A stretch of 64,000 nucleotides of DNA from UBA6168 sp964573725. GTDB lineage: Bacteria > Bacteroidota > Bacteroidia > Chitinophagales > Saprospiraceae. A program made the translations under genes and the position numbers. Shown one piece after another: positions 18,057-26,956 of this stretch (position 1 is its first letter; each line of letters begins with the position of its first letter). Where the stretch lies: assembly GCA_964573725.1 (NCBI GenBank), contig CAZNLJ010000001.1, forward strand, positions 166,096 to 230,095, given 5' to 3'. The notes beneath the pieces were generated by a model. The model was not told the origin of the DNA and did not search any database. It saw only the letters and a program-made list of their open reading frames with translations.

Positions 18057-18214
18057 CAAAAAAACAAACCACCTGCTGACCGGGCACCCCAAAGACCCAA
18101 ACAAATAAAATTGGGTGTTCTCATAGTGTGTGGGCCGCCCCATCCCCGAAAGAGGGGACCGGGGTGGTTAAGATTCCAGGACCTGCCGGCCGATGCCGGC
18201 GGGTCATTTTTTTT
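18057..18214 (+). ncRNA. Candidate structured small RNA of about 160 nt
   Basis: The region between a TAnnTTTG element and a strong terminator has no reading frame but folds well. A closing stem pairs 18067–18073 (AACCACC) with 18163–18169 (GGTGGTT). Inside it, ACCCAA (18095–18100) pairs with TTGGGT (18111–18116) around an A-rich 10-base loop, and CACCC (18085–18089) could instead pair with GGGTG (18113–18117), so two states are possible. A C-rich/G-rich hairpin with a GAAAGA loop sits at about 18136–18165 and competes with the closing stem. The 3' end is an 11-bp hairpin plus eight T. No plus-strand gene upstream could own that terminator. I do not recognise tmRNA, RNase P RNA or SRP RNA signatures; a divergent 6S RNA or a leader regulating the gene at 18491 are possible. 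The exact 5' end is a guess. Confidence 0.45.
18180..18214 (+). terminator. Strong intrinsic terminator
   Basis: GACCTGCCGGC (18180–18190), loop CGAT, then GCCGGCGGGTC (18195–18205) gives an 11-bp stem with a single G·U pair, followed by A and eight T (18207–18214). It works only on the plus strand. Confidence 0.8.
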
Positions 18215-18360
18215 GGGGGCGTTCCCACCGGATGTCGGAAGTGGTAACCGGACAGCCGGAAAAGGAAGCCACCGCCCCGGTATACCGACTTCCGCCGGAC
18301 AAAACTTCCGCAATGATTACCGCCCGGCAAACCAATGCTGGGAACTGTGACAATTGCATG

Positions 18361-18368
18361 TATATTTG
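18361..18368 (+). promoter_or_regulatory. Possible -7 promoter element for the desaturase–CotH gene
   Basis: TATATTTG exactly matches TAnnTTTG and lies 122 bases before ATG 18491, downstream of the RNA terminator. The -33 region (CTGG at 18338–18341) is poor. Confidence 0.4.
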
Positions 18369-18490
18369 TACGAGACCGCCGACCATGCCCCCCAATCCCG
18401 AGGAGAACCGGCATGCTGCCAGACCCGGCAATCCTGTCCAGGGCAGCGGCGGACATCCATTACCGCCCCACCCATCCACCACGACGGACT

Positions 18491-21400
18491 ATGGAAGCAT
18501 ACGCCCAGGCGCTGAACATCGCAATTCCTGTATTCATCCTGCTGATCCTGGCGGAAGAAGTGGCCGCGAGAATCAAGGGGGTCACCGTCAACCGCGGGGC
18601 GGACGTCATCGCCAGTCTCAGCAGTGGCATCACCAATGTCGTCAAGGACGTGCTGGGACTCACGGTAGTCCTCATCAGCTACGACTGGTTGACGACCCAT
18701 TGCGCCCTGCTCCGGTTGGAAAACACCTGGACCGTCTACCTGGCCGCGTTCATCGCCAAGGATTTCGCCGGATATTGGATCCATCGGTTGGAACACGAGG
18801 TCAACTTCCTCTGGAACCGGCACATCATCCACCACAGCAGCGAGGAGTTCAATCTTTCCTGCGCCCTCCGCCAAAGCATCTCCCAAGTGTTTTCCTTCTT
18901 CGCCATATTCCTGTTGCCGGCCGCCCTGTTGGGTGTCCCGACCGAGGTCATGGGCATCGTCGCCCCCCTGCACCTCTTCGGCCAGTTCTGGTACCACACC
19001 CGCCTCATCGGACGCATGGGCTTCCTGGAATCCTTCCTGGTCACCCCATCCCACCACCGCGTCCACCACGCCATCAATCCCGTGTATCTGGACAGGAACT
19101 ACGGGCAGATTTTCATTTTGTGGGACAAACTCTTCGGGACATTCCAACCGGAATTGGCGGCGGAACCTCCCGTCTACGGGGTCAAGCGTCCGGTCCGCAC
19201 CTGGAACCCCCTCCTCATCAATTTCCAACACCTGGCGCTGTTGCTCCTGGATGCTTACCGGACCGGCCGGCACATCGACCGGTTTCGGCTCTGGTTCATG
19301 CCGACCGGCTGGCGGCCCGCCGATGTGCGCGGACGCTTCCCGGTAACGGCGGTGGAGGACCTGGCGGATTTTCGCAAGTATGAGACCAGCCCCGGCACTT
19401 GGGTCCTGGGCTGGTGCTGGCTGCAGCTGGCACTCACCCTCGCCGCCGTATTCCACCTGTTTTCCCGGGTCGGCAGCCTGGACTGGGCACACTGCCTCGG
19501 TTATGCGGTCTTTATTTTTACCAGCATCTTCAGCTATACCACCCTCCTCGACGGGTCCCGCCGGGCCGTGGCCACCGAAGCGGTGCGCGCCCTGCTCGGC
19601 ATCGGGCTCCTGGCTTGGCAGGGCGGCGACTGGTTCGGATTGACCGCCGGTTTTCCGGCCGGAGCCGGAGTGCTGTTGGGCTTGTTCCTACTCGCTCCGC
19701 TCGTCGTGGCATGGCTCCTCCCGAATTTTGGGCGTGCGGCTGTCGGAAAGCTCACCGTGCTGTTGGCCGGCCTTTTGCTGGCCGACCCCGCAAGCCCGCT
19801 TACCGCCCAGGTGGTCATCCCCTTGTCCTCCGGGGCGGACGATGTGGAAGAGCGCGCCGACGGCAGCTTGTATACCAACTCCTCCGACCTGGAACTGGTC
19901 GAGGACGGAGGGCCGCAGGTCGTCGGTCTCCGGTTCACCAACGTCCAGGTGCCGCAAGGCAGTACCATCCTCGGTGCCTGGCTGCAATTCACGACCGATG
20001 AAATCAGCAGCGGAACCTGCCAGCTCCACATTTCCGTCGAACCGGCGGACCATGCGGCGGCCTTCAACCCGGTTCCCGGCAATGTCAGCGGCCGCCCCCG
20101 GGCAGCGGAACAAGTCGACTGGAACCCCCTGAGCTGGTATCAGGTCGGGCTGGCCGGCCCGCTCCAACGAACACCCGACCTCTCCGTCCTGCTCCAGCTG
20201 CTCGTGGACCGGCCGGGCTGGCTGCCCGGCAACGCCGTCGCCTTCCTGGTGGAAGGATCCGGCGTGCGGACCGCCGCTGCATTCGAAAGCAACCCTTCCC
20301 GGGCCGTCACCCTCGAAATCGACTTCCTGCCGCCGCCTGCCGCCGCCTTGTCCGACCTGTTCCTCAATGAGCTCATGGCTGCCAACGGCCTGCACCGGGA
20401 CGAAGCGGGCGATGCGGACGACTGGGTGGAGCTCTACAACCGAGGTGATGCCGCCGTCAACCTCAAGGGCCTCTACCTGAGCGATGATGCCACCGACCTG
20501 CGGAAATGGCAAATCACGACGGACCACTGGATTCCACCCGGCGGATTCGCCGTGGTCTGGCTGGACGGCGAACCCGCCGAAGGGCCACTGCACGCCCCCT
20601 TCCAACTGGATCGAAACGGGGAGTTCCTCTCCGTGGTACAGGACCATGACGACCAGCTGCTCTTCCTCGACGCATTGGAATTTCCTGCCCTGCCCCTGAA
20701 CATCTCCTACGGCAGGAAAACGGACGGCCAACCGGAATGGGTCTACTTCCATGCCATCAGCCCGGGAGGCAGCAACCAAGGCATGGAAAGGTACCGCGAA
20801 GTTCCCGTCGACTTTTCCCTGGAAAGCGGCCTGTATCCGACTCCGCTCCAATTGACCCTGTCCACGGCCGAGCCCGATGCACTGATCCGATACACCTTGG
20901 ACGGCGACTTCCCGGATGCCGGCAGCCCCGTCTATACCAGTCCCCTTACCTTGACCCAACCCACCGTGGTGCAGGCCAGGGCCTTCCTGCCGGACACTTC
21001 CGCGGGTCCCGTCCGGAGCGCTCACTACCTCATCGGTATCCAGCCGCAGCTGCCGGTCCTGTCCATCCGTACCGAGTCCGACCACCTCTGGGATCCCTTC
21101 GACGGCATCTATGTCCAGGGGGTCAACGGCATATCCGGCAATTGCGTGGATGCACCCCGGAATTGGAACCAGGATTGGGAAAGGCCGGCCGACATCTCTT
21201 TCTTCGAAGCCGACGGCACCCCCGGCTTCGCCGTCGCCGCCGGTATCAAGATCGGGGGAGGCTGTTCCCGATCCCTGAAAATGAAAAGTTTCAATATCAT
21301 CCTCCGGGAAGGTACCTATGGCGACGACCTCATCGATTATCCCCTCTTTCCCGGTCTGCCGGTCCGACGGTTCCGGCGGCTGAAACTGCGCAACGCCGGC

Positions 21401-23263
21401 AACGACTTCGAACAGATGAACTGCCGCGACGGACTCAACCAAACCCTGCTCTTCCGGACCGTCGACCTGGACCTCATGGCCTACCGACCCGTCCTGACCT
21501 ATCTCAACGGACAATTTTGGGGCGTCTACGAACTTCGGGAGCTGTACAATGAGGATTACATCGCCAGCCATCACCAGCTCGAAGGGCATTCCTTCGATAT
21601 CCTCACCAACCCCTACAGTCCCTGGGGGGAAGTGAACGAAGGTGACAACCTGGCCTTTCAGGAGTTGGTTTCCATTTTCCGGCACCAGGATTTCCAGAAG
21701 CCTGCCACCCTGGACCAGGTCGGCGCACGCATGGACCTGGAGCAGTTCATGAATTACCATATCGTTCAGATTTACCTGGGTAATTACGACTGGCCCGCCA
21801 ACAATGTACGGGTATGGCGTGACCGCGACGGCGGAAAGTTCCGCTGGATGTTGTTCGACCTCGACGCCACGACCAATTTCGGCGCCTGGAGCAAGTCGCT
21901 CGCCACCGACAACACCCTGCGGCATGCCCTGGAGCCGAATGGCCCCGTATGGCCGAACGGGCCGGAAAGCACCCTGATGCTGCGCAAACTCATGGAAAAT
22001 CCTTCCTTCCGACAGGAATTCATACAACGGAGCGCTACATTCAGAAACCTGCTGTTCGCCCCCGAACGGGTATTCCCCATCGCGGACAGCATCCAGGGCC
22101 TGCTGGCCCCCGCCATGCCCCAACATATCAGCCGCTGGCTACCGAACGTGCCGGAATGGGGATGGGGCGTCCCCTCCGGAGGCTCCATCGGTACCTGGAA
22201 TGCCTATTTCAACCAATACAAGGCATTCTTCCAGAGCCGCCGGAGCACCATCCTGCCCCATTACCAAGTCACCCTGCAATTGGAGGGCACTTACCGGCTC
22301 CGCTTCGGGTACCCGCCCGGCACCCCCGGCAAGGTGTCCTTGCACACCATCGGGATGGACATTCCACATGACTACGAAGGGACCTATTTCCGGAACATCC
22401 CGATCCGGATCCGTGCCGTCGCCGACCCCGGTTTCACGTTCGTCAAATGGCTGGAAACCGGCGATACCTCCGCCACCATCGATTTCCAGGCCCGGCAGGA
22501 TGCCGTCCTCACACCGGTCTTCGTACCCACCCAACCCGTGCTGACCGAAATCCATTACCACCCCTCCTCCGCCGAAGCGGACGAGTTCGTCGAACTCTAC
22601 AACCCCACGGCCCAACCGCTCTCCCTCGCGGGCTATTCCTTCACCCAAGGCATTACCTTCGATTTTCCGCCGGGATTGATCCTGCCGCCCGATTCCTACC
22701 TGTTGGTGGCACGGGACCAGGACCGGTTCGCCGGACTGGGATGCCAGGTATTGACCTGGGATGCCGGCGCACAACTGCCGGACGAGGGGGGGCTTATCCG
22801 CCTCGCGGATGGCGCTGGTGTCGTCCGACAGGATGTCCGCTACGCGCCGACAGTCCCCTGGCCCGCCGAAGCGGCCGGCCGGGGTGCTTCCCTGTCCTTG
22901 CGCTCCCCATACCTGGACAACCAGCTGCCGGAAAATTGGGAAGCCTCGCCTTTCCCGGGCGGCTCCCCCTGTGGCAAACCATCGCCCCATCATCCGTCCA
23001 GCGGAGAAACCGACCTGCTGATCTTGGAGGTTTATCCGAACCCGGTCGGCGAAGTGCTCCGTGTTACCTACGAATTGTTGGGGAACACCGGCCGGACCAT
23101 CGAACTGCTGGACAACCACGGCCGGATAGTCGGCCGGTTCGAACTGCCCCCCAGCGCTTTCCCGCAGGAAAAACAGCTGTCCCTGGAATCCGTTCCGGCA
23201 GGTTGTTACTTCCTGTTGGAACAAGGCCGTCCGGACATATTGGCGAAAATTTTCAAATCCTGA
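18491..23263 (+). CDS. Sterol-desaturase-type membrane enzyme fused to CotH/lamin-tail protein with T9SS tail
   Basis: One 1590-residue frame. Residues 1–415 are a complete fatty acid hydroxylase/sterol desaturase protein: several membrane helices, the di-iron histidine boxes HRLEHE (98–103), HIIHH (111–115) and HHRVHH (188–193), then three to four more helices. Residues 418–440 (VGKLTVLLAGLLLADPASPLTAQ) read exactly like a cleavable signal peptide. Then come a beta domain (about 445–610), lamin-tail domain 1 (about 619–740), a chitobiase-type Ig-like domain (about 771–850), a CotH kinase-like domain (about 855–1250, YELRELYNEDYI and FRWMLFDLDATTNF), lamin-tail domain 2 (about 1349–1450) and a type IX sorting domain (from about 1510, LEVYPNPVGE). 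No stop or in-frame ATG separates the halves; GTG 19706 and GTG 19757 are the nearest possible internal starts. Either a real fusion, a polyprotein cut by signal peptidase, or two genes merged by a lost stop. Confidence 0.8.
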   Translation: MEAYAQALNIAIPVFILLILAEEVAARIKGVTVNRGADVIASLSSGITNVVKDVLGLTVVLISYDWLTTHCALLRLENTWTVYLAAFIAKDFAGYWIHRLEHEVNFLWNRHIIHHSSEEFNLSCALRQSISQVFSFFAIFLLPAALLGVPTEVMGIVAPLHLFGQFWYHTRLIGRMGFLESFLVTPSHHRVHHAINPVYLDRNYGQIFILWDKLFGTFQPELAAEPPVYGVKRPVRTWNPLLINFQHLALLLLDAYRTGRHIDRFRLWFMPTGWRPADVRGRFPVTAVEDLADFRKYETSPGTWVLGWCWLQLALTLAAVFHLFSRVGSLDWAHCLGYAVFIFTSIFSYTTLLDGSRRAVATEAVRALLGIGLLAWQGGDWFGLTAGFPAGAGVLLGLFLLAPLVVAWLLPNFGRAAVGKLTVLLAGLLLADPASPLTAQVVIPLSSGADDVEERADGSLYTNSSDLELVEDGGPQVVGLRFTNVQVPQGSTILGAWLQFTTDEISSGTCQLHISVEPADHAAAFNPVPGNVSGRPRAAEQVDWNPLSWYQVGLAGPLQRTPDLSVLLQLLVDRPGWLPGNAVAFLVEGSGVRTAAAFESNPSRAVTLEIDFLPPPAAALSDLFLNELMAANGLHRDEAGDADDWVELYNRGDAAVNLKGLYLSDDATDLRKWQITTDHWIPPGGFAVVWLDGEPAEGPLHAPFQLDRNGEFLSVVQDHDDQLLFLDALEFPALPLNISYGRKTDGQPEWVYFHAISPGGSNQGMERYREVPVDFSLESGLYPTPLQLTLSTAEPDALIRYTLDGDFPDAGSPVYTSPLTLTQPTVVQARAFLPDTSAGPVRSAHYLIGIQPQLPVLSIRTESDHLWDPFDGIYVQGVNGISGNCVDAPRNWNQDWERPADISFFEADGTPGFAVAAGIKIGGGCSRSLKMKSFNIILREGTYGDDLIDYPLFPGLPVRRFRRLKLRNAGNDFEQMNCRDGLNQTLLFRTVDLDLMAYRPVLTYLNGQFWGVYELRELYNEDYIASHHQLEGHSFDILTNPYSPWGEVNEGDNLAFQELVSIFRHQDFQKPATLDQVGARMDLEQFMNYHIVQIYLGNYDWPANNVRVWRDRDGGKFRWMLFDLDATTNFGAWSKSLATDNTLRHALEPNGPVWPNGPESTLMLRKLMENPSFRQEFIQRSATFRNLLFAPERVFPIADSIQGLLAPAMPQHISRWLPNVPEWGWGVPSGGSIGTWNAYFNQYKAFFQSRRSTILPHYQVTLQLEGTYRLRFGYPPGTPGKVSLHTIGMDIPHDYEGTYFRNIPIRIRAVADPGFTFVKWLETGDTSATIDFQARQDAVLTPVFVPTQPVLTEIHYHPSSAEADEFVELYNPTAQPLSLAGYSFTQGITFDFPPGLILPPDSYLLVARDQDRFAGLGCQVLTWDAGAQLPDEGGLIRLADGAGVVRQDVRYAPTVPWPAEAAGRGASLSLRSPYLDNQLPENWEASPFPGGSPCGKPSPHHPSSGETDLLILEVYPNPVGEVLRVTYELLGNTGRTIELLDNHGRIVGRFELPPSAFPQEKQLSLESVPAGCYFLLEQGRPDILAKIFKS

Positions 23264-23304
23264 CCGCGGCAAATGAAATCCTCGGTAAGGACACCCTGCA
23301 TACG

Positions 23305-24135
23305 ATGACGAAAACGAAAACACACACCATCCCGGTGCCGCTGTCTTCCTCCGGCTGGTTGGAGGAGGAGTCCACCCTTTGGTTTGCGCAAACCGGCAAC
23401 CTGCTGCTCCAACAAATCCCGCTGCGCAGGAACCTCCGGCTCCTGGAACTGGGCTGCGCAACCGGCATGCTGTCCAGGGAACTTGCACACCGCCTGGATG
23501 CGGGCAGCCGAATGACCGGTACGGACCCTTCCGAAGCCTGCATCGCCAAGGCCCGGTCGTCCCTCGGCTTCGCCGAGCCGCCCCATCTCACTTTCCAGTG
23601 GCTGCCCGAGGGACAACTTCCTTTTGAGGATAAATCCTTGGACATCATCTTCTCCAACCTCGGTTTCTGGCGGTATCCGGATCCTACGCCGCTCCTCCTG
23701 GCCTGCCGCGAAAAGTTGAAAAAACCCGGCCGACTGTTCCTCACCGCTTTTACCGAAGGTAATTTCCGGGAGCTCTACGATGCCCTCGAGTCGGTTCTCC
23801 GGCAGGCACGGGCCCCGGAGGCGATGTCAGCCCGTGCCCGGTCGCTCTCCCGGCAGCACGGCACGGACGAATCTCTCCGGGAATGGTTGGAATCGGCAGG
23901 TTTTTCCGTCGTCAAGGTCGCCAGGGAACGGTCTTCCTGCCGGTTTTCGAGCGGAACAAGCCTGCTGCAACATTACCTGGTGCGTAACTTCGCCTTATCG
24001 GATTGGGAGGCTCACTTCCCGGAAGGAGGGAGCAGGATTTTGGACAACCTGGAAAAGGAACTGAACGAACGCGCCGATTGGGAAGGGGAAATCAAACTTT
24101 CCATCCAATACCTGATGTTGGAGGCCATCACTTGA
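23305..24135 (+). CDS. SAM-dependent methyltransferase, BioC-like
   Basis: 276 residues from ATG 23305, 41 bases after the CotH gene. Class I methyltransferase fold: motif I LLELGCATGMLSREL (about 50–64), an acidic end to beta-2 (GTDPSEACIAKAR), QLPFEDKSLDIIFSNLGFW (post-motif), and LKKPGRLFLTAF (beta-5). The overall pattern, including the helical C-terminal part with ESAGFSVVKVARE and a final FALSDW…LEKELNERAD stretch, resembles malonyl-ACP O-methyltransferase BioC, which starts biotin synthesis in the cytoplasm. No other bio gene is adjacent; the BioF-family enzyme at 30042 is 6 kb away. A generic methyltransferase-11 protein is the safe call. Confidence 0.75.
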   Translation: MTKTKTHTIPVPLSSSGWLEEESTLWFAQTGNLLLQQIPLRRNLRLLELGCATGMLSRELAHRLDAGSRMTGTDPSEACIAKARSSLGFAEPPHLTFQWLPEGQLPFEDKSLDIIFSNLGFWRYPDPTPLLLACREKLKKPGRLFLTAFTEGNFRELYDALESVLRQARAPEAMSARARSLSRQHGTDESLREWLESAGFSVVKVARERSSCRFSSGTSLLQHYLVRNFALSDWEAHFPEGGSRILDNLEKELNERADWEGEIKLSIQYLMLEAIT

Positions 24136-24578
24136 ATACGCCGGCAGCAACCCGATATGCCCGCTTCCGGCCATCGGGAGTCCCCGGACCTGTGGAAGTG
24201 ATGCCAGGCATTTTCCACGACCTGTCCTAAGCCCCACCTTGCCCCTGGATCATCCGGACAAGAAACGCCCGGCGCTACTGTCCAGCTCGTCCTATCCCGC
24301 GGGTGCCGTTCCTTCTGCCGCCGCCGGGCGATGGGGCGGCGACCGGTTCCTGCCCCGACCGCGTATGGCGGATTTTTCCCATCTTGCTTGAAACGGAGGA
24401 TTTCGTGGTAGCCCGACGTGTGGCGAAAGGAATTTTCGCATCCCCTGCGCAGGGAGGAACAGCTGACGGTGGATGCGCAAGGATTGGTATCCTTCGGTTT
24501 TCCAGATACGGCATGCGGCTTCCTACGGAATGGCGGGGGTGGCGCACCGGCTCATCCCAAGCAGTGCCGACTGCCACC
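24136..24578. other. Intergenic region, nothing recognised
   Basis: Lies between the convergent methyltransferase and rsmD genes. Frames on both strands are arginine- and proline-rich and show no family. No terminator with a T-run, tRNA or repeat was found. Confidence 0.5.
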
Positions 24579-25160
24579 TCACCCGGTAGGCAGGGAATCC
24601 GAAAGCGGACCTTGCGGCGATTCCTTCTCAAAAATGCTGAAGATGGTGCCGCCGTACACCCGGCATTGCGAAAGCATGGGATGGTCGGCGAAGTCGTGGT
24701 GAGCATTGTGTTCCAGGACGAACCAACCACCGGGATGGAGCAGGTCCTTGCCCAGGACCAGGTCCGGCAACAGGTCTATGGTCGGCAGCGCGTAGGGCGG
24801 GCCGGCGAAAACATAATCGTAACGGGAAGCCGGTCGGTCCAGGAATCGGAAGACATCCGCATGAAAGATGTGAAGTTGGTCCGTGATGCCCAGCTGCGCC
24901 GCCGTCTTTTTCACGAACCGGACACAATCGGGGAACTTGTCCACGTACGTGACGTCCCGGCATCCCCTGGAGATGAACTCATAGCTGTGGCTGCCGGTAC
25001 CGCCGAACAGGTCCAACACGCGCATGGATTCGAAATCGAACGTATGTTGAAGGATGTTGAAGAGGTTTTCCTTGGCGAAATCCGTGGTCGGCCGGGTCGG
25101 CCAATGGGTTGCCGGCGGATGGAAACGTCGGCCTTTAAACCTTCCCGAAATGATACGCAT
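24579..25160 (-). CDS. rsmD: 16S rRNA (guanine-N2)-methyltransferase RsmD
   Basis: 193 residues, normal for RsmD, which methylates G966 of 16S rRNA in the assembled 30S head. The start MRIISGRFKGRRFHPP at ATG 25160 is the family N-terminus; PTTDFAKENLFNIL, VLDLFGGTGSHSYEFISRG (SAM motif I) and CRDVTYVDKFPDCV follow. The catalytic [D/N]PPY motif appears as AGPPYA (codons GCC GGC CCG CCC TAC), so glycine replaces the usual aspartate. It lies 53 bases downstream of DUF3822, with which it is commonly paired in Bacteroidota. Identity is secure; the motif change is either a lineage feature or a base error (one base separates GGC from GAC). Confidence 0.9.
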   Translation of the reverse strand: MRIISGRFKGRRFHPPATHWPTRPTTDFAKENLFNILQHTFDFESMRVLDLFGGTGSHSYEFISRGCRDVTYVDKFPDCVRFVKKTAAQLGITDQLHIFHADVFRFLDRPASRYDYVFAGPPYALPTIDLLPDLVLGKDLLHPGGWFVLEHNAHHDFADHPMLSQCRVYGGTIFSIFEKESPQGPLSDSLPTG

Positions 25161-25213
25161 ACCGAATATTGTTGGCGGCCGCAGCGGACAAGCACCGGGC
25201 CGGACCCTGGTTC

Positions 25214-26077
25214 TCAGCGCCGGCACATGGCATAGAGGCCAAAAAAGAGATGGTGCTGCACCTCCTTGAAACGGGCATCAAAATGCAGGGTGGACGGTGC
25301 TGCCAAGAAATCGATGACACTGATATACCGGGAGAGCAGTCGGAAGATCTCCGCGTCCTCCAAGACCCAGCCGCCGACTCGGGCAGTGACGGATGCGGGA
25401 TCAACCTGGTATTGCTGCAAGAGCATCAGGGTAAAGTACAATACATCATTGGCGGAGTGCACCTGGTAGGCATTGGCTGCCAACAGCTCCCCCTGCTCCT
25501 GCAGCAAGAGGTGCAGCATTCCATGCTCCAGGTAAATCAAGAGGCCGTATTGGCCCGTATCGGCCAGGGCGGGCACCGTCTCCTTGAGCAGTTGGGTGGC
25601 CACATGCGAAATGGCAGCGGCCGGGAAGTGGCCGCGCAACAGGTCCAGCAGTTCCGTCGGCAACTCGTATACATAGTGGACTTTCCGCTCCTTCACCTCG
25701 TCCGCAAGTCCTTGCATACCCGGCCCCGTGTCCGCCAGGCGGACACCATCGAGGTAACTGTGCCGTTTTTCCGGATGATAAAGGCGGTCTGGAACCAGCA
25801 CCCCCGGTGCCGCATTCCCCACGGCGATGACAATCTTACCGTAGCGGAGGGAAAAGAGGTCGTCCCGAAGCAAGGCCTTGTCCAACCCGTCATAAGTCTT
25901 CCCGTCGGGAAGGTCGGGCTCCGGGTAAGCGACCGACCGCAGGTACAAGGCCCTGTTGTTGGTGAGGTCGGAAATGAGAAAAACCAAACTGTCCACCCCG
26001 GTCAGGATGGACAGTTGGTAGGTGGTGGCAAATTTCCTGTTGAAGTCCTTGTCTGAGATGTCGTATTTCACTCCCAT
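25214..26077 (-). CDS. DUF3822 family protein
   Basis: 287 residues of the Bacteroidota-specific DUF3822 family, with an actin-like/ASKHA appearance. Typical pieces are YQLSILTGVDSLVFLISD near the N-terminus, VHYVYELPTELLDLLRGHFP in the middle, and GQYGLLIYLEHGMLHLLLQEQGELLAANAYQVHSANDVLYF, where the second half binds or measures a ligand in related folds. Role unknown. It precedes rsmD and overlaps the 3' end of the next gene upstream by 10 bases, so the three form one operon. The recurring link to rsmD in this phylum suggests a part in ribosome or RNA metabolism, but this is only association. Confidence 0.85.
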   Translation of the reverse strand: MGVKYDISDKDFNRKFATTYQLSILTGVDSLVFLISDLTNNRALYLRSVAYPEPDLPDGKTYDGLDKALLRDDLFSLRYGKIVIAVGNAAPGVLVPDRLYHPEKRHSYLDGVRLADTGPGMQGLADEVKERKVHYVYELPTELLDLLRGHFPAAAISHVATQLLKETVPALADTGQYGLLIYLEHGMLHLLLQEQGELLAANAYQVHSANDVLYFTLMLLQQYQVDPASVTARVGGWVLEDAEIFRLLSRYISVIDFLAAPSTLHFDARFKEVQHHLFFGLYAMCRR

Positions 26078-26661
26078 GAACCCGTTAGGATGGGTTTAGT
26101 CTTGTCCCCGAATTTGATCCTGTTCTTCGGGCTGTAACGTTCATCGTACTTCTTGAAGCGTGCATCCGCATATTCCCCCATGAAGGCTTCGTAAGCCACA
26201 CCCACTTCCACGACATCCACCAAGGCCTGCTGGTAGGTCATGGTATCGGCGAATATGTCGAACTCGAGATTGTCGGTGAAAGGAACGATTCCCAGGGTCG
26301 GGGACAAATCCAGCGGCGGGTTCATCTTCATGACGGAATCCAAAGCCGGGACATAGCTCGTATCGTAGGTGATCACATTGTTGTTGGGGTCGTCGGGGTC
26401 ACCGAACACGGTGACGATGGTGTAACGACCTGTTTGGATGCTGTCGACCAGCTGGGCGAAGGATCCCGCATAATGGCCGGTAATGTCACGATATACCTCC
26501 TGGGCACGTTTGATTTTTATCAATTGGTCGATGACTTTCTTTTCGCGTTCCTCTTTTGTCAATTGAAAATCAATAGGTTCCTCAATTTGGGTAAACAGTA
26601 CGTACCCCAGGAACAGGATCAGGAGAAACATGAAAGAATTGAAAATCGTTCTCTTTTTCAT
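26068..26661 (-). CDS. Membrane-anchored hypothetical protein
   Basis: 197 residues from ATG 26661 (MKKRTIFNSFMFLLILFLGYVLF). A single N-terminal membrane helix (about 8–24) is followed by a charged helix (QLTKEEREKKVIDQLIKIKRAQEVYRDITGHYAGSF) and a beta-rich domain. A hydrophobic N-terminal helix leading into 'KIKRAQEVYRDITGHYAGSFAQL' resembles type II pseudopilin-like proteins, but the prepilin cleavage motif is absent. It is probably exposed to the periplasm. First gene of the operon with DUF3822 (10-base overlap) and rsmD. I cannot assign a function. Confidence 0.72.
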   Translation of the reverse strand: MKKRTIFNSFMFLLILFLGYVLFTQIEEPIDFQLTKEEREKKVIDQLIKIKRAQEVYRDITGHYAGSFAQLVDSIQTGRYTIVTVFGDPDDPNNNVITYDTSYVPALDSVMKMNPPLDLSPTLGIVPFTDNLEFDIFADTMTYQQALVDVVEVGVAYEAFMGEYADARFKKYDERYSPKNRIKFGDKTKPILTGSWE

Positions 26662-26956
26662 TATTCCGGATTGTTTTGATGCAATGATAAAAATTTTTTT
26701 TCCTTGAATCCGCATTCAGGCTGCAATTTTAATGATTCCCCTGCTATCCGCGACCGGCCGCCTTGAATTTTTACCGGGAAGCACCCAAAATTTATCCTGG
26801 CCGGACGGTAGCGGCGGCGGTGTACCGGCGTCGCACCCGGCCGGGCGGGAATCGCCGTCGGATGTGAGCGGCCGGGGCAGGGCCCCGTGGCATATCGGAA
26901 AAAAAACAGACCTTTGCGAGGACGCAACACCGCCGAGGAAGCGAAATCAAATCAGC
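26662..26956. other. Divergent promoter region between the DUF3822 operon and tsaD
   Basis: A/T-rich at 26685–26705. Read on the minus strand, TATCATTG (26684–26691) is one change from TAnnTTTG and could serve the DUF3822 operon. No other structure is seen. Confidence 0.35.

Larger units (their letters stand above)
17690..18490. other. 800-bp non-coding region upstream of the desaturase–CotH gene
   Basis: No convincing reading frame on either strand. The left third (17690–17830) would contain the leader of the minus-strand helical-repeat gene, with an A/T stretch at 17790–17815. From 18043 onward there is a promoter-like element, a structured RNA candidate and a terminator (listed separately). 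A second promoter-like element lies at 18361–18368. Confidence 0.6.

Noticed and set aside
19688..22126. An 812-codon open frame on the minus strand opposite the CotH gene
   Set aside because: It is antisense to a gene with clear domains, is rich in Gly, Val, Glu and Arg without any family motif, and long antisense frames are expected at this GC content.
24136..25235. 310-codon plus-strand frame over the gap and rsmD
   Set aside because: Most of it is antisense to rsmD, and the part in the gap has no recognisable protein features.
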